A stretch of 64,000 nucleotides of DNA, from positions 434,001-498,000 of the forward strand of contig JAZARR010000201.1 of the NCBI GenBank assembly GCA_037389465.1. The letters are read 5' to 3'. The DNA is from Baylisascaris procyonis (taxonomy: Eukaryota; Nematoda; Chromadorea; Rhabditida; Ascarididae). The translations under genes and the position numbers were made by a program. Shown piece after piece: positions 23,601-36,024 of the stretch. The notes beneath the pieces are model-generated. The model was not told the origin of the DNA and did no database searches. It saw nothing but the letters and a program-made list of their open reading frames with translations. Numbering within the stretch: position 1 is the first letter of the stretch; each line of letters opens with the position of its first letter.

Positions 23601-24583
23601 AGCTTAGAAATTACTTTCGGATATTTTTTAGGGAATGACGTTTGGTGACCCCAACGTCACTTCGTGGTGTTTTTCAAAAGTTTTTGAAATATATTAGCAT
23701 ATTGAAACAATCTTCTATCTTTCCGCAATATAATCGATAATGGTCAGCATAGGGAATTATAGGTGCAATGTTTTAATATGAAGTTTCTTTATGCAATGAC
23801 CATAAAGCGACAAAAATAGAAATGAAAGAAGACAAACTTCACTCCATTGGTGGCCATTTCGATGATTTTGATGCGAATATGCTGTGGAAGTGGGCGTCCA
23901 TTTATGAATAGTCCACCTAGTTGATTCACTCTTCCCTGAGAATGAAATGTACGATAGGAATGACAAGTGAGAATACTCAAAGAGATTTGATTCCGATGAT
24001 ATTCCAATAAAGTCATTTGAAGTTCCTTGACTTCTCATTAAAGAAAACGGGCTGAACGAAGATGAAATTTGAAGTAGTGCGAATATATTGGAAAGTTTTG
24101 GCCAATGATTAATCCATGGAAGAATTTCAACTTCCAAGAAAAATCCTTAGAATCCTCAAGAAATTTAATCTACTGCATATGTAAAAGGCAACAACACGGC
24201 ACATATGATCACCAGTCTAGTCATCCGCTGCATGGGTTTTAAATCAAGGAAGTCTTATTTTTTTCCCGTCGGCAAGGTCAGTTGTTGACGCGGTCTTTTA
24301 CCCACAATTCTGTCAACTCTTCGAGATAATTTTGTATCTAGACAAAACGAGCTTTGCACTAAACAGCACATTAACACAGGCCAATAATCAACGGTTTATT
24401 CGAATGATTTCTAGCCATCGTGCTATGAAGGGAAAACCATTAAACCACCTAGTGCATCTGCATAACAATATGAAATTCTAGCATTATAAACATAATTACA
24501 AGAACAGTATAATAAGGAAGTTGCAAACCATTTACCTGTCCCATAATATTGGTGAATGTGATCGTTCGTTTATCGACAGCCAT
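11482..24583 (-). CDS. Gene A: Pax3/7-class paired box and homeobox protein
   Basis: Eight exons give about 303 aa: 24536-24583, 23838-23935, 22935-23031, 22447-22622, 20354-20406, 15184-15368, 12856-12963 and 11482-11628. All phases agree. The paired domain (residues 17 to about 140) begins GRVNQLGG, with FINGRPLP and [16 protein letters not shown], matching Pax3/7 and Drosophila paired/gooseberry. The homeodomain (174-233) keeps L16, F20, W48, F49, S50 and N51; serine 50 is the Pax hallmark. Position 56, usually Trp in RARWRK, is Cys. By family, it is a nuclear DNA-binding regulator of ectodermal or neural patterning. The start has a splice acceptor 2 nt upstream. Exon 5 is the least certain, being supported by phase and splice sites but not similarity. 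No clear octapeptide was found. It lies downstream of paralogue B in the same orientation. The closest C. elegans counterpart is expected to be pax-3, but this was not tested. Confidence 0.88.
11629..12855 (-). other. Gene A intron 7
   Basis: This 1.2-kb intron runs from the donor GCC|GTAAGT to TTTTTGCAG. A minus-strand frame at 11867-12067 could hide a cassette exon, but nothing supports it beyond openness. Confidence 0.6.
12856..12963 (-). CDS. Gene A exon 7 (end of homeodomain helix 3)
   Basis: The acceptor CATTCAG is followed by [12 protein letters not shown], the end of the recognition helix, and then 24 residues of tail. The exon is 36 codons, phase 0 at both ends, with donor GCC|GTAAGT. 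The intron falls between homeodomain residues 46 and 47, a classic position for paired-class genes. Confidence 0.9.
12964..15183 (-). other. Gene A intron 6
   Basis: This 2.2-kb intron separates the two homeodomain exons. The region 13600-14040 is open on the plus strand for 136 codons, but it is T- and TG-rich low-complexity sequence and is not called as coding. Confidence 0.6.
15184..15368 (-). CDS. Gene A exon 6 (acidic linker and homeodomain 1-46)
   Basis: The acceptor ATTTTCTAG and the donor CAG|GTAGAA enclose 2 nt plus 61 codons. The exon encodes an acidic linker ([10 protein letters not shown]) followed by [20 protein letters not shown] and on to KVQ, covering homeodomain helices 1 and 2 and the start of helix 3. 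Confidence 0.9.
18151..18180 (+). repeat. Three tandem copies of AAACGATTTC
   Basis: Three exact copies of a 10-bp unit are followed by an A-rich stretch. It lies within intron 5 of gene A. Confidence 0.9.
18690..18748 (+). repeat. CA/ACA-rich microsatellite
   Basis: This is an imperfect run of ACACAC and ACATAC units interrupted by GACAGA, in intron 5 of gene A. Confidence 0.7.
20354..20406 (-). CDS. Gene A exon 5 (linker), predicted
   Basis: The acceptor CATTGTTTAG and the donor GTGG|GTAAGG enclose 53 nt. The 1-nt entry and exit overhangs are exactly what is needed to connect exon 4 (2-nt overhang) with exon 6 (2-nt entry). Without such an exon the homeodomain would be out of frame. The residues ([17 protein letters not shown]) have no recognisable similarity, so this call rests on phase and splice sites. 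Confidence 0.55.
20407..22446 (-). other. Gene A intron 4
   Basis: This is a 2.0-kb intron. The interval 20999-21204 has coding-like composition on both strands and is listed separately. Nothing else is supported. Confidence 0.55.
20999..21204. other. Coding-like segment inside gene A intron 4
   Basis: The minus strand is open for 67 codons (20999-21202). A plus-strand frame reads [20 protein letters not shown] and continues [12 protein letters not shown] before a stop at about 21133-21135. The plus reading faintly resembles a CUB-domain strand (SYDxxEVR), and a GTAAGA donor follows at 21215. The strand cannot be decided. It may be a decayed insertion of another gene. Confidence 0.2.
22447..22622 (-). 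CDS. Gene A exon 4 (RED subdomain of paired domain)
   Basis: The acceptor TGCTTACAG is followed by IGGNPRSR, and the exon runs to [13 protein letters not shown] with donor CTCAG|GTTGGT. It has 58 codons plus 2 nt. It covers the C-terminal helix-turn-helix half of the paired domain and is more diverged than the PAI half. Confidence 0.92.
22935..23031 (-). CDS. Gene A exon 3 (PAI recognition helix)
   Basis: The acceptor TTTTTTGTAG and the donor CAG|GTAAGG enclose 97 nt encoding [20 protein letters not shown], then [12 protein letters not shown]. It has the same length and phase as exon 3 of gene B. Confidence 0.95.
23838..23935 (-). CDS. Gene A exon 2 (start of paired domain)
   Basis: The acceptor CATTCTCAG and the donor AA|GTTTGT enclose 98 nt encoding [20 protein letters not shown] and on to MATNGVK. 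This is the beta-hairpin and first helices of the PAI subdomain. Size and phase are identical to exon 2 of gene B. Confidence 0.95.
24536..24583 (-). CDS. Gene A exon 1 (start codon)
   Basis: An ATG at 24583 opens 16 codons ending FTNIMGQ, with donor CAG|GTAAAT. The start is supported by the equivalent first exon of gene B, which ends with the same seven residues, and by an acceptor immediately upstream. Confidence 0.85.
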
Positions 24584-24590
24584 TTCTGAA
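24584..24590 (-). promoter_or_regulatory. Splice acceptor 2 nt before gene A start codon
   Basis: On the minus strand, GTTCAG|AA precedes the ATG. An acceptor this close to a start codon is typical of spliced-leader trans-splicing in nematodes. An ordinary intron in the 5' UTR would look the same. Confidence 0.45.
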
Positions 24591-25292
24591 CAACTTCTAA
24601 AGTGACAATTAATGTGTGGTCGATTTTGAGTGTGGGAGTAGAACTAAGATGTCATTGCTGACAGCACATTGTTCAATAGACATTCGGCAATCAACCAATC
24701 AGTTTTTTTCGCTCCGCCCTATTGGTTGTGTTCTTCAACGATACGTTCAATTATCCACCGTATTTCACGCTATTTTTCGTCGGATTTTTCTTGATGATTT
24801 TCTTCTCATAAAATGAAGTTATTCTATTCAGAACTATTGTATGTTTTTCAAGTTGTAACGCTTCCCTAAAATCATAGCTATAGTGCATTCTTTTGGTAAT
24901 TTTTTTTTGGTTCTGTTGTTGTGACATATGAAGTAATGATCGCAATTTAGTTTTTTTTTAAACGTTTTATTTAGTTTGCTAAGATTGTTGATTAAGGGCC
25001 GAAATGGAAATTCATGCAGGAGTTTCTATAACGTGAGAACTTAATATAATCGTGATTTGATGCTCAAATATTTCCACCCTCTTCTCTTTCACTCTAGTTC
25101 AGATGCTCTCGTTTTTATCGTTGCTTAAATTCGTACTGCAGAAGCAAAATATGCAGACGTCAATTCTGTGTATAGATATATGTGTCTACCTGCATTTCTA
25201 TCTACTCGCCACAACACTTTAAAATCTCGTAACGAAATTTGCTAGGTATCATCTACGCCATAGTATACCTTATATACATTTTTCACTGTCGC

Positions 25293-25359
25293 ATATGAAA
25301 TGAGCCACACTGAGCCCAAAAATGAATATGAAATGAGCCACATTGAGCTCAAAAAAGGA
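25293..25359 (+). repeat. 33-bp tandem duplication
   Basis: ATATGAAATGAGCCACA begins each of two adjacent copies that differ at a few positions. In the plus frame each copy reads EMSH followed by seven variable residues, inside a 63-codon open frame (25300-25491). Whether that frame is translated is unknown. Confidence 0.6.
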
Positions 25360-28299
25360 ATATGGAACCTGAATATTCGTGGGTCTGTAGATGAACACAG
25401 AGTTTCGAGTACCTCTGAAGAGAATGTAGGTGCAGTCGTCTTTACTCTTATATTCAAATTCTTGCAGCAGAATATTCTACAAGAATCATAGTAGGCGATG
25501 AATATGCTGATGATCTACATGCATCATTGTCACGCAATTTTATGAGAGAAGAGCACAACAACCTTTCGTGATCTTTGAGTGAGAGGAGATGAGGACTGTG
25601 ATAAGCGTAACGTTATCACGACGCTGTCACTAACTTTCACCTCTCATTGAGCGATATTCATCGCGCTTTAGCACTAACAGAAGATCTTATTCCGTTTACA
25701 AGAGGGTTTTACCTATTGTGCTACCGGCAATTAGCAATTTTTACATCTCCACATTTAAAAAGTGGAGTCCAGTGACGTCATATCTCTCTCCATCTAGATG
25801 TATGCGTCCATCTCTTCCTTTGGCAACTTCAACTCAAGACTCGCCATGGCTAGAGTTATAAAGTTCAGTGGGCGCAATTCATTACATACGATGATCGGCT
25901 ATGTTGGCTGTCAATAAATTTTTACGCATATCGTAGGCGATCGGATCCTCTGTCACAATTAATCATGTTCGAAATGGTAATGTACTATGAAATTTAGCAT
26001 CTACGACCCGTTAGGCTGGAATTAGGTGGCATTATTGCGCATAGCTTAACTTTAACTGTAAATTATTCCTTTCGAGGATTTTATAAGCGGAAGTAGGAAA
26101 ACGCATATCGTGGCAGCTAGCTTCAGAGTGCTTTCACGTCAATCTAACATTTGTGGTCGATCACAGTGGAAAAACGGAACATGCAGAAGATTTATTGACC
26201 TATTCGTTCACTGAAAGAAATGAATGATTAGCACATCTGTTGGCTTGATGACGGGCATTGCGAAGCGGTATATGATCGCAGTTCCTTTGTTAAGTTTCAT
26301 TGCTTTTACGGTATCCATCGAAACCGAAGTGAAATCATCTTTTCAATTCGTGGAAATCGTCTTTTGATAATCCCTTCTTCCTCCTTTCCCCAAACCCCCC
26401 CCCAAAAAAAAATAAAAAATAAGAAAAGGGAAAATATACGCGCTACAAATCATTTCTTGCAAAGTACAGGCTGCGGCAGTTCGCAATTATAGGTGCTACA
26501 TGCTTCGCGTTCCCACGTGATTTGCTTTGAAGAATCCATAAATTGAAGTCTCTTTCTGTTTATTCACTGTTCCGTTCCGCATTTCTTTTCTGGCAGTCCC
26601 GAATCACGCATCGCTAACCTATGACTGCCTAATTCCATATGCGCGCTTAATATGCCTGAAATAGTTCGGAAGGCAGCGACCAGTGATGCACGATTCCGAT
26701 GTAAAATGGAATGACGTTACTTCCTTTGAAACATGAAATTCAAAATTCATTTACTGCGATCCAACGTCATAAAAGAGAACTCGATTCCTCCTCATCGTAC
26801 AGGTGATTTTCCCAACTTCGACTCCTACCGTAGTAAGATGTGATCTCTGTGGCAATTTCTTTCTTATTCTAGTTCCAAAATTTGACTATAACAAACAACT
26901 TCGTTGTTATTCCCTGGACAGAACCAGCAAATTCGTTTGCAGAACACAGTCATATTGGCGGTGATTTTAGTGCCAATTTTTTCACCGTATCACTAACTTA
27001 GCTATATCTGCCAACTTCATTGCAGCTCTCTTATCATCTCCCTTTCATGATATCCTTATTGTTAATGGTGTGTGTGACTCTGTTCGTTAAAATCGTCCAA
27101 ACTGTATTACGACCCAGCCGTGCGGCTATTGTGGCCTAGCCTTTAGTTATAATAAGATTGGTCATTGTTGCATCCAAAACGCCAAGTATAGTACCGGAGT
27201 CGAGGATGTATTGCTCTATTTATAGGGCATGCTGTTTTCTCTGCAGTCACAGTAATGAGTGCGTTTACAGTATGTGGTCTTGATCATTTTCTCACATACT
27301 GATTACCGGAAAGGGAAAGATACGTTGTAGCGTCTCATGGCAACGGCTACTAATATGTGGTTATGCAACAATACATACCGTGCCATCCTCTTTGGCACAT
27401 TTCTTTGCTTAGTTCGTGCCTTCTTACTTGTTTGCATGCCTCAATTGACCGACCTCACAGCTGTTGCAACTTGAAAAACTTACTTCAACCAATTTCTGCC
27501 ATCTGGTTCGCTGTCAACAATTTTGTAAAGGTTATGAAGCTGTGATAACTTGGAAAGAATCTTGATCATCTTTAAATATGTGCATAATGAATATCGTTGA
27601 TTTTTTACAGGATTTTTGCATTCGCATACTAAATATGAGTGTCACTATTTCTTCCCTATAATTTTCCCTTTTCCCGCCATCAACTTGTAAAATGCATCTG
27701 CCTAAAGAATCACTTTTCAAGCACTTCGATATGGAATGATCATTCACTTGTTGCTGAGCTGATTCTCTCCCTCATGGGCACAAAATATTACAGAGATTGC
27801 TTTTATGAAATAAGGAATGCACTATATGACTCCCGAGTAGAGTACGGATAGACTTTGGCTTATAGTCTACATAACGCAGAAATTGTTTATAAAACCGATT
27901 GATGTTTCGATGTCACACCTATTGAAATGTTCAATGTGAGCAATATTGATAGGAGGAACTAGTTTGATACTGAAATTGTCATTCAAACATTCGCTCAGAC
28001 ACAAAAAAATGCCTTTGACAAAGTTGTACGATATCATTGATGAGAATACTTCCTCTCTCATCTACAACTTATTGCTATCAAATACTTCTTTGCAATTAGA
28101 AGTCAAATAATTGCATTTGATTGCATGCATAATTTTATACATTTGAATGTTCCTACAGACTTCCACTTCCAATAATAACCAAATCCATCACTAAGGGGGA
28201 AAGTAGACTATACAATTGCACGTTTTGTAGCGAATTCTTTAGTGCACCTTGCGTTTACCAGCACTGCCAAGGTGTTTCATGTCGTTTCAGATGCGAATG

Positions 28300-28581
28300 T
28301 CAATCACCTACAACACGCAAGCTGAAGAGAGATGTTTGTCGAGAATCTTGTTGACGCCTAGTCATATCGACGCTCGCAGAGTTTTGCGGTGTGGCGAATA
28401 ATGCATCGCAATATTCGTAACATTGAATTTGCCTTTGCTTGAAATAGAATTTTCTAAAAAGATTTAGTTTTTTTGATGAATAAGACATAATGAAGAGACT
28501 ATTAGACGTGGACTTCCTCATCCCATTTGAAAATTTGACATCACTCTTTCTTTGTTCCTTAGACTGATTTTTTCCTCTCAC
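28300..28581 (-). CDS. Open frame of 93 codons, weak exon candidate
   Basis: The 3' half is CpG-rich for this region and encodes a polar Ser/Gln/Arg tail (SVDMTRRQQDSRQTSLFSLR). Possible donors lie near its end. No family is recognised, and it may be chance. Confidence 0.15.
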   Translation of the reverse strand: MRGKNQSKEQRKSDVKFSNGMRKSTSNSLFIMSYSSKKLNLFRKFYFKQRQIQCYEYCDALFATPQNSASVDMTRRQQDSRQTSLFSLRVVGD

Positions 28582-29857
28582 CTATTTTACGGCCGTAAAA
28601 ATTCACTATAAAATTCACGTAGCTTCATCAAAAAATGTGAATAAGGTAAACATCGAATATGTTTTCATGCAGATGTCATGATATGAAGCAATGTTATCGA
28701 AAGTTTTTCTACAAATGAGTAAATTTTTCTTCAACGATCGTTATAAGCACAGATTCCCCCAATCAAAAAAAAAGTCAACAAGACTGAAGCAATTAGTTGA
28801 TATGAATAAAATTTCAAGTTTAGATCTCACTAAATCTGTCACGATGTAAATGTCCTTGTTTTTTTTTTCTTGGCGAACAACGTAATTTCATAGCGAAAAA
28901 AAAGAGCATCAAATGGTAAATTTGATGAAATTAATTGCATCGATTTATGAATGTAAACCAACGAAGAACTTGCTTGAAGAAATTCATTCCGCACTATAGC
29001 TGACGATTAATAAACAATCTCTTAATGAGTGTTTCGTAAAGAGCGAATTTCGCTCTTATGTCGGCATTTTTTCATAAAATGTTTTCGTTTGCATTTCGCC
29101 TTTTCTTCACTACGAACCAATGAGTACAAACTTTTTTTTTTTTGATCGTCGCAAATGTGCGCTTGTGCAAATCATGAAATCAACTGAAATAAGTCGGCAA
29201 CAAAACTTCATTTTTCATTAGATATGAAGTACGTCAATAATCAAAGAAATAAAAGCTCATCGACGGCGATGAGATAACATTTGTGTATCTTTGAATTGCG
29301 CAAAATCTTTTGTGCTATACTCTCCAAATATTCCATACGAGAAGACTAATTAACTGGGGTAACTGCAACCACTAGATTGCCTTCTCTCGAATACCTATCT
29401 ACACGTATTCAAGAACAACAGAGTACTTCCGATTTGCATTTGCAAGCCCATGATGTGCAATATATTGACTAAGTTTCTTAATATTAAAGCTAATAGTGTG
29501 CATTTGAGATGCATGCATGAATTAAGCTAAGTTTTCAAAATCCATTATATACGCTTCTCAATGAACTTCAGTACAGTAATGTTCTTCTGCTCTTTTGTTG
29601 AAAAATATGGATAAATTGGTGCACCAAAATGATGAGGCATGCTGCTAGCAGCATAACGGGCGAATGCTGAAACCTTATAAGCACAGGAAAGAGCAAAGAT
29701 TGGCAAAAATATATATACAGCATTTAAAACTAAAGTCCAGGATTAGCAGAAAATCGAAAACGGTGAAATGTCACGAAATCAGCTGAAAGTGCCACTCAAG
29801 CCATAAATAATCCCTGAGACTGTAATGTTCTATGTTTTTCTAATATTTTGCTGTTGT

Positions 29858-30326
29858 TTATTGCGCAAAAATTTTTGCGCTCGCCCCACTGATGTTGTAA
29901 TATTTCAGATCATCGGGGAGGGAAAAGGTAGAATGGCCCTGTGTTTGCTGGGGAGAATTGAATTTGAATTGAGCATATGATAAGTGACAGGGTGAATGGG
30001 AGAGGGGTGGAATGAATTCCTGAAAAAGCGTCTCCAACAGGGCGTTTGTTGTTAGCGGGAATATTTGCATATGACCTAGTTTGAGCATACCGACATCTGT
30101 AATGGGAGTCTGGCTTGCTTTGCACAAAAGGGCAGTTTTACTCAGGAATGTCGTTTTTGATATTTGTGGTGGTCATGTGCCTTTTTCTGCGAAAAGTCGC
30201 TGAATATTTTTGGAAAATGAGGCAAATATTCATGAGCCAAGATAGAATTGTACTGGCCAAGGGTATAGGACGGGTGGACGCACATATATGACGATCATAG
30301 ATTCGCTGCCGACAGCATACTCCCAT
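29858..30326 (-). other. Largely open minus-strand segment, unrecognised
   Basis: One minus frame is interrupted by a single TAA at 30136-30138 over roughly 135 codons. Overlapping frames are open as well. GC content is higher than its surroundings. It could be a decayed exon or an upstream regulatory region of gene A. No motif is seen. Confidence 0.2.
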
Positions 30327-30739
30327 TAGAAAATAAAAATTTTTGATAAACCCTCCGTTGATTATATGTGTTCCTAGGTACGACGTTCCTCCTGAACGGA
30401 GATAGCCCCTTGGATGAAGCGAAGCACCTCAAAGTGGCAGCCGCTGTAAATGATTGCTTAGCCGTACGCCCATCTTCGAATACAAATTCACCAAACCTCG
30501 AAAGGGCAATATCACTGTCACTTATGAATATGGGTTTCTAGCATTTACACCTTCTGGGAAGTTTTCAAACGGATATTTTAATCGTTCTTCCTCCCCCACT
30601 GAGTAATCGAAGCAAAAAAGCTCATTCGGCATGATTGAGTTGTTAAGCGATTTGCAGTAGCGGTCGGCATACGTATTGGAATATATGTGCATATTGTGCA
30701 CGCATAGAAATATGCACATACCGTAATATAATATGTAAA

Positions 30740-30742
<3 letters not shown>

Positions 30743-30792
<50 letters not shown>

Positions 30793-30813
30793 TTATTGAT
30801 TGATTGATTGATT
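30743..30813 (+). repeat. (TA)n tract followed by (ATTG)n
   Basis: About 47 bp of uninterrupted TA dinucleotides, then several ATTG units. The overlapping 102-codon minus frame is an artefact of this repeat. Confidence 0.95.
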
Positions 30814-33800
30814 AATATTACTAATATCAAGTTCTATTTATATTTATATTTGAACCTGCATCTACAAATTTATACAGGCGTCCATGCATATTGCAGCTTG
30901 TATGTCCGCAGGCATTTCTCATTCAAAAATCACCGGTGTCATCGTCGCCACAGAATTTCCGCCCTTATAAATCATGCTTCATGGCGACATCAGATTATTT
31001 TTTCTGCTCAGTTCGAGTTCATCAGGAAAGGCAGAAATTAATGTCTGCTATGAAGTTGTCAGGTAGCCATGTCACTAGATCATACTACCTCAGGAAAGAA
31101 CAATTTTTGGGTATATATTTATAGGTCTCTAAAGTTTGTATGAAACCCCACTTGTTTTTATTTATTTCACTCTGTTACTGCTTTTTGAGTGTTTCTGCAA
31201 ACGATTGCTAGTTACCGTTATCCAAATTGCGAGTGTGTATATCGCATAAGCCCAGCTGCTGTGCGCTCCAATTCAGGTCCTAGCAGTTTGTCCGACGGTT
31301 AAACGTCCGATCACACTTGCATCCTTATACATTTACGATTTTCGTTGGAAGATGGAAGAGGGTGATTTGTGTAAATTACCTTCCTATGTGCACTGGAAAC
31401 TTCAGGCTTATACAGCGTAGTCAAACGCCACCCATCTGTACCAATTCAGAGAATATAAAAATCGTTTTTTGAGAAAATTCGAATAGGTGAGAGTGACAGG
31501 AAATGATTCAGTTGCGGTTGAATTGATATTTTTATCAGCAGCAGTCGTTGAAAATTCCAGCGAGAAGTTTCGATCTCAAAAGGCTATCACATGCTTGCGA
31601 ATCACTAACAAAGCGCCGTGCAATGATTGTTTCATTTAGGACCTCCTCTTATAACTTTTGAAGTTATTTCTTACACGAGTACCAATCTGTAACAATCGTT
31701 CCATGAAGATATTTCTTCCTTGTGATTAGTACTTGCTGCTGTCCCAAAAGTGCTACAGGATCGAGGAAAGGTAACGGTTGACATAGGTTCTATTGTGCGC
31801 TCTCATTCACTCTGTGGTAGATCTCATTGTCGTGATGGAAGAGTTTGATTAATGCTTGCAAGGTGCATGACAAATACGCGAAAAATAATTATTTATTGCG
31901 CAGGTAAATTTGTTCGCATGCCATTCGACTTTTTTTTTCTTTTTGTTTCGCTCAAATCATAGTGATATGTTGCTCCATCAGAAGATCAATTCGCTTTCGG
32001 CCTCAAGGATTCGTCAACCATCAACTACTAGGAAAACTCTTAACCTACATTATTGCACCCGTAGCCTTTTCTGCGATACATTCCAAGGAATAGGTAAGTG
32101 CGGGTAAGCACATAGATAATTGGATGTACAAGCTAGATCTGAGATAATTTCATATCGAATATGTTGTACTCCGCCGAAGCACCTGCATTATTAATGAAAT
32201 AATTCAAATCATATGAATGGAGCAATAAGTTAAAAATGCGCCTGTTAGCCAGCACAATATGCGCTTTCGCACTCTCGCCCACTGGAATATTTCGTGAACT
32301 GCGGCATATTAATAAAGATTCGTTTTTTTTTTTTCAATAACTCTATTTAACTCAATACTCATATTCCAATACAACATTCAACATAACTCTCGCCCACTTG
32401 CAATACAACACTCATGTTCGAGCGCATTCGTCTGTCCATACAATTGCTTCGTGAAAGATTGGTATTTTCCTGGACCAACCAACTGTAGCAAAACACGGCA
32501 TTTCTGGTTATATTGAAATGGCCCTATGTCGAAAACTGCTAAAAATGACATGATATGAACCCAGCAGCTCTCTAGGCCAAACGTCAGCACAATCAAACAG
32601 ACATACGTATGCGCATATCTTTAGTCACATGTTTGTTTATCTACTCATGTGTACTTTGGGAGCCAATGGTGCATTCCACCAATGTCTGAAGACACTAATT
32701 TGTGCCAGCCTTCTTGGCGCGTTCTTCTACTTTTGTCTTTGCGCTCATTTTGAAGCATTGCTTTCGATAATTCTCTGAAGAAACACGTTCGCTTGCAACG
32801 GCTTGATTGTACTTTTAGAATCCTCTTTTTATATACCTGGTATTTACACTCGCACACACTTGCATATTAACATCGTCATCGGTTCGTTCGTTGATTCTTG
32901 CACTGTTCCCTTTCCGTACTGTAAACACCTGAAGATGGGATAAATGACATTAGTGTCACTAAGATCGTTGCTTTCTTACATATTTGATTACCTCCTTAGC
33001 AAATTTTATACTGCTCGTCACCTTCAGCAGCATCATGCTTCTAAGAGTATGCATTCAAAGTGTGCGTTAGTTACTCTTGATAATCATCGCTAAAATGCTT
33101 ATAAAATCGCTGAAGAGTTGCGAAAACATGGATGTTCGGGCTAGACTGCTGGTGATATTCGAAAAGGAAATTTCATCTTCAACTTTTCAAGATCACTGAG
33201 TACCATATTCGCACCGTAATTTGAGCTGTCGATGTTGGCAAAAAGGGGTCTTTATGAAATTTTTTTTGCCTGGAATAACTCTACATAACATCTGGATCTT
33301 TTGGAAGATATCAAATTTTTCATTGCAATGTGCTTGATTTCTTTCCACCGAATGAGAGAGGTTGTGAACTATTTGTGCTCACTACGTTCGTCGAATTAAA
33401 TACAAGCTCCGGAGAACGGGTAGGTTTTTTGGGTAATTTTATGGATCTGTTTCCAGGATTTTTCTTAAATGATAGTTTGATTGAAAAAACTTCCACAGCA
33501 AATACGCAAATTTCTGTTATTTGTTAAAACGAATTGCTTCAAAACTTTTTTTGTGCGCCGAAACTACATGGATAATTTGGCCGTATAGAACCGCGTCACT
33601 AAACTGCATCGCTTTTAATATCGTAAAAAAGCGTAAGTGATTCTTGTGGAAAAAAACGAATGTGTCAACGATGAAATATTCGACAACGGTGACTCTTACG
33701 AAAAATGCGTGGGAACGTAGCAATGAAGGTAATAAATTACTATTGTATTGCACTCTTTCTCGAGACCATGAACTGGTTGATTAGGCGTTTCTTTTAGATT

Positions 33801-34858
33801 GCCCTGAACGGAGAAGGGAAAGAATCCTTCACATTTACCGACAACATTTTTAGAAGTTCAGAACAACTTTCCGCAATTATATACATTGATATCCTTAAGT
33901 ACTGTCATCTGCCAGCGTCGCCTGCATTCAGCGTTATCTTTCTTGTCCACTACTTTGGCATTGCAATATGCTTCCAACACGTTTTTGTAGCTCATTTACA
34001 TAAATTTTTGATAGTTCGTAATATTGGTTATTATTAATTAAACAGTTACAACAACAAAATGAATATCATCAGGACATTCATGGTCGATTCAATCTCATTC
34101 TCAGTGATCCTAGCAACCAGACTTTTTGTGGAATATCAAAGGAAATAATTTTGAGATTAAGGAATGCAAAAAGAAAAAATGTTCTGCTTTGATGGAATCA
34201 ATTTTCGAGCTATGTTGTTCTGATTATCTCTAAAATGGAAATCTGCGAATAAATATTCAATTCTTTGCTGGTATTTTTTTTTTTTGATTAATTCTTGATC
34301 TATGCAACTTTGTTGTACAAGCATCGTTAATGATGCTCTACGTCATCTCGAATATACGGCGATAGCGCCATTGAAAAATTTTCGGAGATGCAATTTCTCG
34401 TTATATGTGAAGGAATGCGAGGCGCAGCCTATCACATATTGTAATGCCAGAAGACCATCGATTATTCTTGAAGTGAGTTAAGCGGCTCCGATTTCTGTAA
34501 TGTAGCACATCTCAGCAAATTGCTCCCATATTTTCTCCACTTAAAATTATATAATAACGTTTGAAAACAGTGAACTGAATAGAGGGGTCTTCATTTTTGA
34601 ACGTAAGAGCCGCAAGTCACAGAAACCGACAAACGGCTGCCAATAGAACACTAGTTTCGGGAAAAATCCTCTCATAAGGAACAATTCTGAGGCAAAAAAT
34701 ATTCACTCGCAGACAGCTGGTTCAGCAGCTGTATACATATTAATTTCACTAATGGTCTGATGAAAGAACAACGAAATGCACAGCCGACTATTAAAACGTT
34801 TTATGCCGTGAAACATCCAGTTTTTCAAAAGCACTCCATTCGTACTTGTTTTTCACAG

Positions 34859-34930
34859 ACGGTAGTAGCACATGCTGCCAGAAAGCATGATTTAAAGCTT
34901 GTGAGCTCATTGAGTATAGACTATTGTGAG
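34859..34930 (+). CDS. Exon-like segment, copy 1 of a duplicated pair
   Basis: The acceptor TTTTTCACAG and a GAG|GTAGTA donor enclose 24 codons beginning TVVAHAARKHDLKLV and ending CE. The exon-like segment at 37911 begins TVRANA and contains KHELLVACV before CE, behind an equally good acceptor. The pair suggests a duplicated plus-strand gene of unknown family. Confidence 0.25.
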
Positions 34931-36024
34931 GTAGTAGGAGCTCTCACCAACAGATCATAGAAGCACAAACGGTGAAAACATTGCATAATCGTTCAAAACC
35001 AACGTTTGAATGATGCTTAGTTATGTAGCAATTGATTTTGTGTGAGGCATTCAGCCGTAAAACGTTCGGACCCGGATTAACTGTGAAAAAGTTTGTATAA
35101 TGTTTACAAATCTATGCAAAATTAGGTCATGCTGGGCTTAAAACATATAAATGTGCCAAGTTTTTAACGTGAAAGCAAAACTTTCAACGTCATAAATATA
35201 AAAAACACTGCCTAGTTACAGTAATCCATGGCCAATATTTCAACACTCTTCATTAATAGTGCTGAAAGTTTTTCTATTATAGTCTAAAGCGAAGATATGC
35301 TCTGTTGTTTCTAGATATCAAAATATCGTCACTGCAATAACACCCAAATCCAACTTAAGCGACAAAATATGCAAAATTTTGAAGGACAACAACTTGTTGA
35401 ATCAACTCAAACCTTCGTGATTCATAGCGCCAACGACCGTTTAAATCAGTGATTAGTAAAATCAGTTAAAGAATAAAGACTAATATAGTGCATACTGGCG
35501 TGCCAAAGCTTTCAACGTCATTTCCCTTAGCAAGTTTTGCAGAAGCAAAGAGCATATGATATCTAAGATTAGCTCTTGTAGTGGCCTAGATGCTTTCTTA
35601 TGAGCCTATGCTTCGTCGTGAGAATAGAGGGATCATTTTTCAGCTACGATCGCATTAAAAAACTTTCCATCTTGCGCTTTTCTATAAGAATGATTTATTG
35701 ATAAGATATCAAGGAAATGCTAAATTTTAGAAAACTGATGCAACAATACGTGTAATTTATTTTTAAAGTGTTGCTTTATCATATATTTATTCCTAAACGA
35801 TGTTTTCTTTTTGGATTATGTATATTTATGTTATTCTTCAACTGCACTACTTCATTGCAGTCTTCTTTTTTTTATTCTTTTATGAATAAAGATTATTATT
35901 CCCTTTCTTTTCGTAACGAGAATGCGCTTGGTTGATTGCTCTTCATATTGCACATAAATGATCCGCTAGATAGCTTATCAGACAAGTTGTTCGTAGATGA
36001 TTTTAAAGTACCTTTTGTATAATC

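Larger units (their letters stand above)
24591..34858. other. 5' flank of gene A and intergenic DNA
   Basis: This 10-kb AT-rich stretch should contain the promoter of gene A. No gene can be named. It holds a 33-bp duplication at 25293, a poly-C/poly-A run near 26394-26412, weak minus-strand coding-like segments near 28.3-28.6 and 29.9-30.3 kb, and a TA/ATTG microsatellite at 30.7 kb. Confidence 0.4.

Noticed and set aside
30522..30830. 102-codon minus frame with poly-YI
   Set aside because: It is a translation of the TA microsatellite.
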